Source: Scalesia atractyloides (taxonomy: Eukaryota > Streptophyta > Magnoliopsida > Asterales > Asteraceae). From it: a stretch of 64,000 bases of DNA. The translations under genes and the position numbers were made by a program. A model generated the notes under the pieces. That model ran no database searches. It had not been told where the DNA came from and worked only from the letters and a program-made list of their open reading frames with translations. Of this stretch, positions 36,290 through 46,037 are shown piece after piece (position 1 is the stretch's first letter; every line of letters starts with the position of its first letter). Where the stretch lies: assembly GCA_947069175.1 (NCBI GenBank), contig CAMTDV010000009.1:10115663-10179662 (forward strand). Direction: 5' to 3'.

Positions 36290-37085
36290 GAAAATCGTCA
36301 AACTGGATACCGGTACCGAAAATACTTTGTACGGTACCGGTATTTGAAGGTAAAACTCGGTAACATACCAATACTGTGTCGAACCGGTATCGAGCCGAGG
36401 GTACTGAAAACGTCAAAATGTGGGTACTAAATCGACACTGAAAATTATTCTGTACAAGAAATTCAGTACTGTACCCAGTACCTAATGCTCAACCCTAAAA
36501 AAGAAAGCTCTCATATGATAAAGGTTTTTTTTTTTCCAACAATGATGGCAATGGGTCGGGCATTCACAATCTAATGCGTGATTGTATAATTGTGCCCATA
36601 CTTGGCCCTACATCCGTCCGGTATTTGTCGTATAATTATCCGTCCAGTATCAGACATACCCGTGGATAGTGGATATAGTTAGCTTATTACAAATACCCCT
36701 TGGGATTTCCATGTACGTTTATTATTTACTATTATAATTATTATATACTTTTTTATGTACATAACAACTATTACATTACAAATTAATACATTACATAATA
36801 TAAGTTTTATCACATATAAATAATATCATTATAATTTTATATATATATATATATATACTTCATAACATATAAAAAAATAAAGAGTAAATTACAAGTTTTA
36901 TCCGCTATAGGAATGAGCTCAGTACTGGCTGGTGTACCGAAAGAACCGGTACTGAAAATCTCCAAAAGTGGTACCGGTACCGGTTCGGTACCGGTATTTG
37001 AGGGTAAATACCGGTACCGGACCGGTACCGAAAATGTCAAAGTCGGTACCAAAAATATACCCGGTTCGGTACGACTAAAATCGGT
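36290..37085. repeat. GGTACCGGTACC-rich simple-sequence region
   Basis: Two patches (36300-36480 and 36945-37080) of palindromic GGTACCGGTACC words with CGAAAAT spacers, separated by about 450 bp of AT-rich DNA. No coding frame. Confidence 0.6.
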
Positions 37086-37193
37086 CACCACTGCAGTTCG
37101 TTCCGAAAATCGCCAACTTATAATAAGTCACTGTGATGTTTAAGTGGAGATGTGCGTCTGTAGGAAGGGGAGAACGAGAGAAGAGAGGAAAAA

Positions 37194-37346
37194 ATGTTGG
37201 CGGTCGCTGCAACGCAGCCAACCGGAGCGCCTTCTTCATCATTATCTTGTGACCCCACAAATAAATTTCCAAGAAAATTCTATATTGCAGTGAATCAGAT
37301 GAATCAATTGATCAAACAAACCATACTAAAACCGTTAATGATTTAG
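37194..37346 (+). CDS. Candidate orphan first exon
   Basis: An ATG after a purine-rich leader opens a 50-codon frame, MLAVAATQPTGAPSSSLSCD then NKFPRKFY, with a Ser/Ala-rich start like some plastid-targeting peptides. A possible GT donor lies at about 37287. The rest of any gene would be cut by the MITE at 37477 and the Tekay-like element at 38005. I do not recognise it. Confidence 0.25.
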   Translation: MLAVAATQPTGAPSSSLSCDPTNKFPRKFYIAVNQMNQLIKQTILKPLMI

Positions 37347-37476
37347 AGGGATTTATGGTAATTGAGTTGAATAAGTTCTTCACTTTCTTAACAACTTTGA
37401 ATGTTTGGAAAGGTTGGTTCTTGAAGCAAGAAGGTTATCTGTATTAGTTGGGATTTTTTGATAATCTAAAAGTGTA

Positions 37477-37859
37477 AGGGGTTGTTTGTTTACCTCTTAA
37501 TAAGGTTCTTAATGGTTCAGACATCTTACTAGTTGAACGCTTAATGGTTCAGACTGTTTGTTTCGCGAGCAGATGTCTGAATGGTTCAGGCATTTGCCTT
37601 TGAATGGTTAAGCATTATACCGAATCTCAATTGTTAAGACCTCTAATCTAAATTGGTCAGACATTTGCCTATGAATGGTTAAGCATTATACTGGCTCTTA
37701 ATGGTTCAGACATCAGACATCTTACTGGTTCAGCACTTAATGGTTCATACCTCTTACTGGTTCAGCACTTAACGGTTCCTCTTACTTGTTCAACACTTAA
37801 TGGTTCAGAGCTTTTACTGGTTCAGCACTTAATCATTTAGAAGTTGCCAAACAGCCCCT
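37477..37859. mobile_element. hAT-like MITE with internal GGTTCAG repeats
   Basis: Ends AGGGGTTGTTTG and CAAACAGCCCCT form about 12-bp inverted termini. The interior is repeated TTAATGGTTCAGAC/TTACTGGTTCAGCA words. Termini of this kind are usual in plant hAT MITEs. The 8-bp target duplication is not clear (AAAGTGT on the left, CTAGTGT on the right). Confidence 0.65.
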
Positions 37860-38634
37860 AAACTAGTGTAGAATTGAAGGGGACACTCAATCAAGAAAAC
37901 TACTAAGAATTAGGAAAGAATGTATGTGGGTTGTTTCTTTGGAGTTGTTTTATTTTAATTTTTTTTTATTTTTGTATACAATAGCCGTGGACATATGTTA
38001 TTTGTGTCACACCCCCCAACCGATGGCGGAAACATCAGGGTTAGTGGCACTAGGCGACCAGATTGTCTCACGAGAAATTTCCATAACACCATTCATTCCA
38101 CAATATTTTAACGTCTAATATCCCATACTATTAAAAAATACGTCATCAACAATGTCACGAAAAATATAATTTTTCTCATAAAACAATAAGGTTCGACTTT
38201 CCCTATATTTATTACAAACCATTCTAAACAAAATAAACAAAACGAACTAAGCTAAGCAAACTACTTCTAAGGCCTCCAAGCTAAAATCCTCAACCTGTTA
38301 CATACATTAGAATACAAGTCAATACAATTAAGTAAAGGTGAGCATACAGGTTTTAGTAATACTAGCATAATAGAGAAACCATTTGCGAAATAGTCCAATT
38401 ACATATCATGATACACCAAAACACATCACACAGATAAACATAGACTTATTTCTCATGCTAACTACCGTGATAAGACTTGCGTGTCCATCCTAACTAGATC
38501 CCATCAGGTGTTAGCCAAACTATAGTACCATACTAGCTAAGGAGACAAGTTAACGAAAATAAGTCCTAGTCTCATGTTTCTAGTATCACGTATTGAGCAT
38601 ACATAATCAGATTATTCGCGTGTGATAAACAGTT

Positions 38635-39200
38635 GGGGTGTGCACGGTTCGGTTCGGTTCGGTTATTAGCATTATCTTATCCATATCCGAAGTCATCGGT
38701 TAATCGGTTTGGTTAATTCGGTTAATTTGTCGGTTTTCGGTTCGGTTCGGTTAATTTTTGGTTAATAACCAATTCAAAAAAGGGCTAAATATTTTGCTTA
38801 GAAATACATGTAATGAAGGTATAAATACTTGAAATAGAAGTACAAATACATGTAATGGATGTAATAATAAATGAAACGGATGTATAAATGCATGAAATAG
38901 ATGTTTAAGTACATGAAATGGAAGTATAAATAAATGAAATGAAGGTATAAATAAATAAAATGGAGGTATAATTAGAGGAAATAAAAGTATAAAACATGAA
39001 ATATATGAAATGGATGTATAAAATCTAGAAATAAAAAAAATAAAAATGGTTCGATTCGGTTCGGTTAATTTTGGTTAACCGATGGTAAAAAAATTATCCG
39101 TTAACCGAATTTCGGTTAATTCGGTTTCGGTTAATTTCGGTTCGGATTTGTCGGTTTTCGGTTCGATTTCGGTTAACGGTTCGGTTATTGCACACCCCTA
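38635..39200. mobile_element. GGTTCG-rich MITE inside the Tekay LTR
   Basis: Ends GGGGTGTGCACGG and TTGCACACCCCT, inverted. The interior has repeated TATAAATACATGAAATGGA-like units flanked by CGGTTCGGTT blocks. An exact 10-bp duplication ATAAACAGTT lies at 38625-38634 and 39201-39210. The same element at the same site in the other LTR shows it was already there when the retrotransposon copied itself. Confidence 0.78.
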
Positions 39201-39394
39201 ATAAACAGTTTGAGTTGTGAAGTGATTTTGATAGAGTAACGTATGTAACACCCAAAATGCGTTTAAGCGTAAAAGGGTTCAAGTATACTCACAGTCGGTG
39301 CGTTTAGGAGAGAGTAGACGACTGTCGAGAGGCGAAGTGGAGCGCCGGATCAGCCTGCATACGCGAACGGAAGTGCATCAGTCTCCGAAAAGCT

Positions 39395-40515
39395 GAAACG
39401 GTTAAGTTTGGGTTGAGCAGTAGGCAAGTTTGGGCGAACTTGTATGTAAACATACAAGTTCGAGCGAACTTGTAAGGATTTGGTGAGATTTGAGTCAAGT
39501 TCGGTCGAACTTGGTAAGTTTCCTGGGAAACTTGTCAAGTTCGGGCGAACTTGTGGGAAAATCTTACTGAAATGACAAGTTCGGGTGAACTCGTATAGTT
39601 TCCTAAGAAACTAGACAATTTCGGGCGAACTTGCAAGGAAAATTGATGAAAAAGACTCAAGTTCGGTCGAACCTGGTGTGTTGGTGATTCTTGAGCGAAC
39701 TTGATGTTTTCGGGTCCAAAATCTTGCGTTTTCGCGTCGTTTGCTAAGGAAATCGAGTGCCCATCCCTCCAAACTTAAGCCACTGAGTAAAACTTAGGCT
39801 GGAGAGGTCTTTTGGAGCGAACTTAGCCATTTTACAGAAACTTGGGCTAATCCGGGCGAAATTGATCGTTCGTACGGGTTAGTTCAGCTTGTGTAAAGTG
39901 ACGATTTCGTCCTTATGCTTCCGGATCTGAGATTTAGCTTCGACAACGCTTCGTTCAACTCAAAAGTGAACGAAACATACGTCATTAGTCTGAAAATGGT
40001 GTAAAAATCAATGCTTTAAAGGTTTTACTCAGATCTAAGAATATATCTGAGTGAAAATCAGAAGTTTTATGGTAAAAGATGAAGATTTTCGTAAACAGAA
40101 GGGATTTGATGAAAACGAAGGCAATGCCTTGTGCAAAATCGTTGTAAAATGTTGTTGAACATCATTATAGTTGAAATCGAGTTGGTTCTTACTTAGAAAA
40201 CAAAGAGTTTCGAGTTTGAGAGCTCTGGGCGAACTTGCAGCAAGTTCAAATGAGAGAATGGAGCTGGGTATTTATAGGAGGAGGCAAAAAGGAGGGCTAG
40301 TGGAGTCAAGTTCGGTCGAACTTGCATGATTTCATGCAAGTCCGGGCGAACTTGAGTGAATTTCAAGTGATTAAAGCAAGTTCCGTTGAACTTGCTATGA
40401 AGGTGAGGGAAATTGATAAGTTCGAGCGAACTTATCAAAGGGGAAGGAGGTTTGACTGACCAGTCAAGTTCGGCCGAACTTGGGGTCACCCAAGTTCGAG
40501 CGAACTTGACCCAAT
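39395..40515. repeat. Clusters of 18-bp palindromes (CAAGTTCGnnCGAACTTG)
   Basis: At least a dozen copies in two clusters (39395-39720, 40300-40515), for example CAAGTTCGAGCGAACTTG near 39451 and 40491 and CAAGTTCGGTCGAACTTG near 39495 and 40306. Several carry one mismatch. The corresponding part of the other LTR (63560-63850) has them too. Confidence 0.85.
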
Positions 40516-40911
40516 GGTCATGTTTTGCTCGTTTTTTGTTCGTTTATCGACTGTTTAGTGATGTAATCAAGTTATATGGTAACGTTAAGCGATTAAGCGA
40601 TAAGTTAGGCATTATAATTGATACAATATTGCGATTTAGCGATTCGAGTGTGCGAGAGCGATGCGATAGCGAGCATAATCATAACCACAAACATACACAA
40701 CACATAAATAACATAAAACCATATAATTAACTGCGAGTTGCGATGCGATGAGATTAGCGATGTGATTTAATAAGCGATTAGATGTGATATAACACACATA
40801 ATTGTAATTAATTAACATAAACTTTTCTTATAAAACGAATCTTGGATTTACAAAGGATAGATACGATCAATAATAAAAGAAAAGATAACAACGAATTTCT
40901 GAGTTGTTACA

Positions 40912-40926
40912 GTCTCCCCTACTTTA
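40912..40926 (-). other. Polypurine tract of the Tekay-like element
   Basis: The minus strand reads AAAGTAGGGGAGAC immediately before the LTR start TGTAACA. The block AATTTCGGGACGAAATT just upstream is shared with the gag-only family. Confidence 0.85.
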
Positions 40927-40945
40927 GGGAATTTCGTCCCGAAAT

Positions 40946-42427
40946 TCAAGTAGTGGTTGTAACAACGAGGTGCGGGTACTTGGCCTTCATGTCACTTTCC
41001 AATTCCCAAGTGAACTCTGCGCCGTGTTTGCGTTCCCACCGGACCTTCACAATAGGGATGCGAGAGCGTCGTAGTTTCTTGGTTTCTTGGTCCATGATTT
41101 CCACAGTCTTTTCCACGAAATGGAAAGTCTCGTTGATTTGCAGATCTTCGAGAGGTACATGGAGATTCTCTTCGGCTAGGCATTTCTTGAGGTTAGACAC
41201 GTGGAAAGTCGGATGAACGTTATTAAGTTCCGCCGGTAGTTCGAGACGATAGGCTACTTTACCAATTCTTTCCAGAATCTTAAAGGGACCAATGTATCGA
41301 GGCACTAGCTTTCCTTTCTTGCCGAAGCGGACCACTCCCTTCCAAGGTGCAACCTTTAGGAGAACATGATCTCCCACTTCGAACTACAGGGGCTTGCGGC
41401 GTTTATCGGCATAACTCTTTTGATGACTCCGAGCTTTCAAGAGATTGTCTCTGATCTGGAGGATCTTGTCTGTCGTTTCTTGAATTAGCTCGGGACCGGT
41501 GATTTGTGCTTCTCCGATCTCGTGCCATGCAATAGGCGATCGACATTTTCTTCCATACAGTGCCTCAAAAGGAGCCATTTGAATCCTGGTATGATAACTA
41601 TTATTGTACGAGAATTCGATTAAAGGTAAATGTGTATCCCAGTTACCACCGAAATCTATGATGCACGCACGAAGCATGTCTTCGAGGGTGCGGATCGTGC
41701 GCTCAGTCTGATCGTTGGTTTGAGGGTGAAAAGCGATACTGAGATTGAGAGTAGTACCGAGAGCGGATTGAAAAGTCTCCCAGAGACGCGAGGTAAAACG
41801 GCCGTCGCGGTCAGAGATGATGTCACGAGGCGTCCCGTGTCGACATATGACTTCGTCGGTATAGATTCGGGCTAACCGTTCGACCTTAAAGTCTTCTCGT
41901 ATAGCAATAAAGTGCGCGGACTTAGTAAGACGATCGATGATAACCCAAATGCTATCGTGACCAGAGGAAGTGCGAGGGAGTTTCGTAATAAAGTCCATAG
42001 CTATACTCTCCTACTTCCACATCGGGATTTCGGGTTGTTCGAGTTAACCAGAGGGCCTTTGATGTTCGGTTTTAACCTTCGAGCATGTTAAGCACTTTGA
42101 GATGTAAACGACGATACCCTTTTTCATGCCCGGCCACCAGTACTTAGGACGAAGGTCCTGGTACATCTTGTCGGCACCGGGGTGAATGGAGTATCGAGAT
42201 TTATGGGCTTCGGTCATTAGCAAATTTCGAAGATTATCACGGCTGGGAATCCAAATGCGATCGAGATAATAATAAATACCGTTAGGTTTAACAACGAGCT
42301 GAGTTCGGCACCACATTTCATTTCTTCCTCCAAGGTATTCTCGTTAAAGCAGGCGAATTGGGCGGAGCGAATCATGATTTCGAGATCATTCAAAGCTTGA
42401 GAGTTACGAACACTATACACATAGCTT
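40946..42427 (-). pseudogene. Tekay-like integrase with chromodomain
   Basis: The zinc-binding HHCC part is at 42044-42316 (IHPGADKMYQDLRPKYWWPG, then CLTCSKVKTEHQRPSG). The catalytic core is at 41384-41998 (MDFITKLPRTSSGHDSIWVI, SDRDGRF, then QTERTIRTLEDMLRACI). The chromodomain-type tail at 40946-41377 has [16 protein letters not shown] and [11 protein letters not shown]. Frames change near 42010-42040 and 41380. Chromodomains of this clade are thought to direct insertion to heterochromatin. Confidence 0.9.
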
Positions 42428-42898
42428 TATCGACTTAGAGCATCGGCTACGACGTTTGCTTTGCCGGGATGGTAGCGTATCTCACAATCGTAATCGTTGA
42501 GAAGTTCAAACCATCGGTGTTGGCGCATGTTTAGTTCTTTTTGATTAAAGATATGTTGTAAGCTCTTATGGTCGGTGAAGACCGTACACTTGGTACCGTA
42601 AAGGTAGTGTCGCCATATCTTTAATGCAAAAACAACTGCACCGAGCTCGAGATCATGGGTTGTGTAGTTTTTCTCGTGGATCTTGAGTTATCGAGACGCA
42701 TACGCGATAACCTTTTCTCGTTGCATAAGAACACAACCAAGACCAAGATTAGAGGCATCGCAATAAACGACAAAATCGTCGTTTCCGTCGAGTAAAGCGA
42801 GAACGGGAGCGTTGCATAGCATACGCTTGAGAGTTTGAAAAGCTTCCTCTTATTTGTAATCCCAAACAAAAGGCTTGTCTTTATGAGTTAAAGCGGTA
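42428..42898 (-). pseudogene. Tekay-like RNase H, 3' part
   Basis: The minus strand shows [32 protein letters not shown] and [14 protein letters not shown], with stops near 42851, 42691 and 42427. Its 5' continuation is on the far side of the insertion at 58338. Confidence 0.85.
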
Positions 42899-43344
42899 AG
42901 ACGTCGGTTATAACCGTCATAATAGTTAAGACTTCGGTTATATTGAGCGATAACGTAAATAAACGGCGAAATCGTCGGGATTTCCGACGACTTTTATTTT
43001 GGGCGCAAAAATACAGAAATTGATTTCAGAACTTCAATATTTGAATTAAGTAATTCCTTTATTCACCAGAAAAACAAAGTGGCGGAGCGGTTGTTCGGTT
43101 AAGAGATAAGTCTTTGGTTTGACCCGGTATAGACCCGAGTTCGAAACCCGGCAAATGTAAAACATTTTTATTTTGATATTTTTGACAGATTTTCAAAAAC
43201 TAAATACATATCCCCGTATAATATTTGATTACGGATTGTTTAAAATTATTTTGGGCATTTAATTCGCAACTAAAATTTTAACTGACTGTTCGGTTGATAA
43301 ACGGAGCGGGTTTGGTAAATCCGTTTTTTTTTACGGATGTTACA
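42899..43344 (-). repeat. Inverted LTR fragment forming a 446-bp palindrome arm
   Basis: This is the reverse complement of 43438-43883 with very few differences. Its inner end is the exact LTR terminus (GATGTTACA at 43344). Its outer end joins host RNase H sequence. It contains an inverted copy of tRNA-like module D at 43078-43158. Confidence 0.9.
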
Positions 43345-43437
43345 GTATGTAACTGTCAAAACTAAACACCATCATTCTTTTAGTCAATTATATCCCTGTT
43401 TAAATTTCGGGACGAAATTTCTAAAAGCAGGGGATAC
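43345..43437 (+). repeat. 93-bp internal 3' end with PPT, spacer of the palindrome
   Basis: GTATGTAACTGTC to AAAAGCAGGGGATAC, matching 49502-49594 and 55662-55754. PPT AAAAGCAGGGG at 43423-43433. Confidence 0.9.
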
Positions 43438-43623
43438 TGTAACATCCGTCAAAAAAAACGGATTTACCAAACCCGCTCCGTTTATCAACCGAACAGTCAG
43501 TTAAAATTTTAGTTGCGAATTAAATGCCCAAAATAATTTTAAACAATCCGTAATCAAATATTATACGGGGATATGTATTTAGTTTTTGAAAATCTGTCAA
43601 AAATATCAAAATAAAAATGTTTT

Positions 43624-43704
43624 ACATTTGCCGGGTTTCGAACTCGGGTCTATACCGGGTCAAACCAAAGACTTATCTCTTAACCGAACAACCGCTCCGC
43701 CACT
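43624..43704 (-). other. tRNA-like module D (array LTR 1)
   Basis: The minus strand has GTGGCGGAGCGGTTGTTCGG (class II A-box-like), a long variable part, and CCGAG-TTCGAAA-CCCGG (T stem with one mismatch). It lies upstream of the TATA box, antisense to the element. Copies at 49781-49861 and 55941-56021. Confidence 0.7.
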
Positions 43705-43970
43705 TTGTTTTTCTGGTGAATAAAGGAATTACTTAATTCAAATATTGAAGTTCTGAAATCAATTTCTGTATTTTTGCGCCCAAAATAAAAGTCGTCGGAA
43801 ATCCCGACGATTTCGCCGTTTATTTACGTTATCGCTCAATATAACCGAAGTCTTAACTATTATGACGGTTATAACCGACGTCTGAACCGCGACATCAGCT
43901 GTAACCGCCGGAGAACGGCTGACTTCGAATTAAGACCGAATTCAGACCCCATTCAATCCCAATACTACCC

Positions 43971-43978
43971 TATAAATA
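43971..43978 (+). promoter_or_regulatory. TATA box of array LTR 1
   Basis: TATAAATA followed by a C-rich start region (CACCCTCAACTCG). Identical boxes at 50128 and 56288. It places the tRNA-like modules A-C downstream of the start site. Confidence 0.7.
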
Positions 43979-44411
43979 CACCCTCAACTCGCCAGAAGTC
44001 TTTCACACTCAAATCGCACTCTTTCTCAGCGAAAAATCACCTGCCGGAAATTCTTGATACTTCGCCGGAAAACCGTATCAGTAATCTTTGAGTTTACTGA
44101 ACCCCCTAAATCTTCAACGAAGTCACCCACAACCTTTGCAAGCCTTCGGAAGACTTTCTGCTACAAAATACTTGTCGCCGGAAAAAGAGTTCTGTCGCCG
44201 GAGTTTTGCCGGAAAACAGAGTAAAACCAGTCGGTACATCTCACGCCTATTTTCCTTCCCTTTTTACTTTTATATCATTTGTAATTGATCATTAAACGCT
44301 AAATAAACTTGAATCAACATTCGAATCCAGTCCGTCGTCACTTCCGGTTAAAACCGGTGAAGAAGACGAAGTTCAGTAATGGTTAAGTATAATTAAAATC
44401 AAGATAATTAC

Positions 44412-44490
44412 CGGGTTAGACACACAGTCCAGCGGTGGACTGTGTGCACTTTTAACGCTAAGGTCACGAGTTCGATTCCGGTTTCACACA
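44412..44490 (+). other. tRNA-like module A (array LTR 1)
   Basis: GGGTTAGACAC lead-in, then a CACACAGTCCA/TGGACTGTGTG hairpin with loop GCGG, then the B-box-like GAGTTCGATTCC. No acceptor stem. Copies at 50569-50647 and 56729-56807. Confidence 0.72.
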
Positions 44491-44584
44491 CGCCGCCTTG
44501 ATAAAAAATCCCTTTTTCCGCAAACTGAACCGGGTTGTTTTAAGTATATGTTAAGTATATTGATAACCGAGTTTATAACCAAGT

Positions 44585-44657
44585 GTGACACACGGTCCAG
44601 CGGTGGAGTGTATGTCCGCTAACCCACAGGTCCCGGGTTCGAGACCTGTGGAGCACA
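44585..44657 (+). other. tRNA-like module B (array LTR 1), initiator-Met-like
   Basis: GTCCAGCGGTGG, then TAACCCACAGGTCCC and the B box GGGTTCGAGACC inside a perfect 9-bp stem CCACAGGTC/GACCTGTGG. The 15-mer TAACCCACAGGTCCC matches the anticodon-stem/variable-loop part of plant initiator tRNA-Met as I remember it. Copies at 50742-50814 and 56901-56973. Confidence 0.68.
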
Positions 44658-44752
44658 CCGGTTCTGAGATTTATTTCGTTTTTAATAATAAAGGATTTCT
44701 GTTAATTCTAATTAATATATATATGTAATTAAAATCGGATATATAACGGGTT

Positions 44753-44826
44753 AGACACGTAGCTCAGTTGGTAGAGCTGCGTGCACGCGTACGGGAGGTC
44801 TCGGGTTCGAGCCTCACCGAGCGCAC
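44753..44826 (+). other. tRNA-like module C (array LTR 1)
   Basis: TAGCTCAGTTGGTAGAGC is a canonical A box and D arm, extended outward to ACGTAGCTC/GAGCTGCGT (9 bp with one G-T). The B box is GGGTTCGAGCC. The acceptor ends do not pair. Copies at 50910-50983 and 57069-57142. Confidence 0.76.
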
Positions 44827-45317
44827 AACAATATGCCTATAAACCGGTCAACCATAGTCAAAGTCAACGGTCAATTGTGTACTGTAGCAAAAATAAAAAT
44901 ATTTTTTTTTATATTTTATTTAATTATTTTAATTAAAAATCAATTATAAATACTTAAAAATAACATTTTAAGGTTAGAAAATAGCCTCAAACTCACAAAA
45001 ATACACCCAACAATCCTACTAAAATAGATTAATAAAACCCGTTTACTTACCGAACCATTATGCGATTTATCTAGGATTAATTTCACTCGTGGTTAACACC
45101 TTTTCGCGTGCATTCAACCTCATCAACCGAACGCACCCAACGTGAGTGAATTCTTACAAACTCCCCTTTTTATTCATGTTTTGGGGTGTATCATGTGTCG
45201 CTTAAACTAATTTTCTTATGCAAATTCGTGCTATACCATTATATGAACTAAACTAGAATGTAACTATTGTTTGGTTGTGATGTATTACATATTGTCAAAG
45301 TTATATGCAAATTATTT

Positions 45318-45627
45318 AGGCCCATCAGTTCCTCGTGGGAGACGAGAACATCGCGTGCCTCAAAACTCATTCATTAAGGCCCATCAGTTCGTAAGAACAA
45401 CGCGTGCCTCAAAACTCATACATTAGGCCCATCAGTTCCTCGTGGGAGACGAGAACAACGCGTGCCTCAAAACTCATTCATTAAGGCCCATCAGTTCGTA
45501 AGAACAACGCGTGCCTCAAAACTCATTTATTAGGCCCATCAGTTCGTGGAACAACGCGTGCCTCAAAACTCATTCATTAGGCCATCAGTTCCTCGTGGGA
45601 GACGAGTCGAACATCGCGTGCCTCAAA
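45318..45627 (+). repeat. Six hairpin repeats in array LTR 1
   Basis: Units of 45-62 bp built on AGGCCCATCAGTTC, ending in CGCGTGCCTCAAAA. Between these lies a hairpin, either GTTC-gtaa-GAAC (or a shorter loop) or a longer one with an inner stem CTCGT-gggag-ACGAG. Copies at 51477-51784 and 57634-57941. These occupy the place held by GGCTC hairpin repeats in the solo LTRs. Confidence 0.85.
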
Positions 45628-46023
45628 ACAATCATTTGGTGTATGTGAGTTTAATATTCAATATTATGTGTTTGTGTGAATAAATTTACATCTACATTTA
45701 CTCATATGTGGTATGCACATTATTTATAATCAATTGGTTAAACTTGTTCAAATGTTTTTTCCATAGGATTCACTCGCCAACTTTATGTTGATCCAAAACC
45801 TTTTTACACATGATACAGGTGAACAGGTTGAAGCAAGGAAAACATAGGATATGCCTTAGAAGAGAACCAAGAAGCTTAGACAGATAGTTAGATTATGGTG
45901 TATCATTTATTTCCATTAAATTGTATTAATGAAAATGAAACATATAATAAATGTCATGAGCTTTGATGATAACCCAATTATGCCCCGATCACCTTTTCCG
46001 CTGCGGGTCGGGGTGTGACAGAT

Positions 46024-46037
46024 TGGTATCAGAGCCA
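46024..46037 (+). other. PBS of array copy 1 (initiator tRNA-Met type)
   Basis: TGGTATCAGAGCCA, three bases after the LTR, complementary to the 3' end of plant initiator tRNA-Met (14 positions, from recall). Confidence 0.88.

Larger units (their letters stand above)
38005..40911 (-). repeat. 3' LTR of the Tekay-like element (2907 bp)
   Basis: On the + strand from TGTCACACCCCCCAACCG to CTGAGTTGTTACA. The counterpart begins at 62158. It contains a MITE (38635-39200) and two clusters of short palindromes. Confidence 0.9.
43438..46020 (+). repeat. Array LTR 1 (2583 bp)
   Basis: TGTAACATCCGTC to GGGTCGGGGTGTGACA. In order: tRNA-like D (antisense), TATA box 43971, tRNA-like A, B, C (sense), hairpin repeats 45318-45627. 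If transcription starts about 30 bp after the TATA box, roughly 2 kb of this LTR lies in the 5' leader of the RNA. Confidence 0.93.

Noticed and set aside
44088..44288. A 66-codon open frame repeated in all three array LTRs (also 50245, 56405)
   Set aside because: It starts with TTG, not ATG, has no recognisable domain, and is absent from the solo LTRs. Its repetition is explained by the LTRs themselves.
45318..45627. CRISPR-like array
   Set aside because: Repeat units vary in length and the spacers are themselves repeats. This is a plant nuclear LTR.
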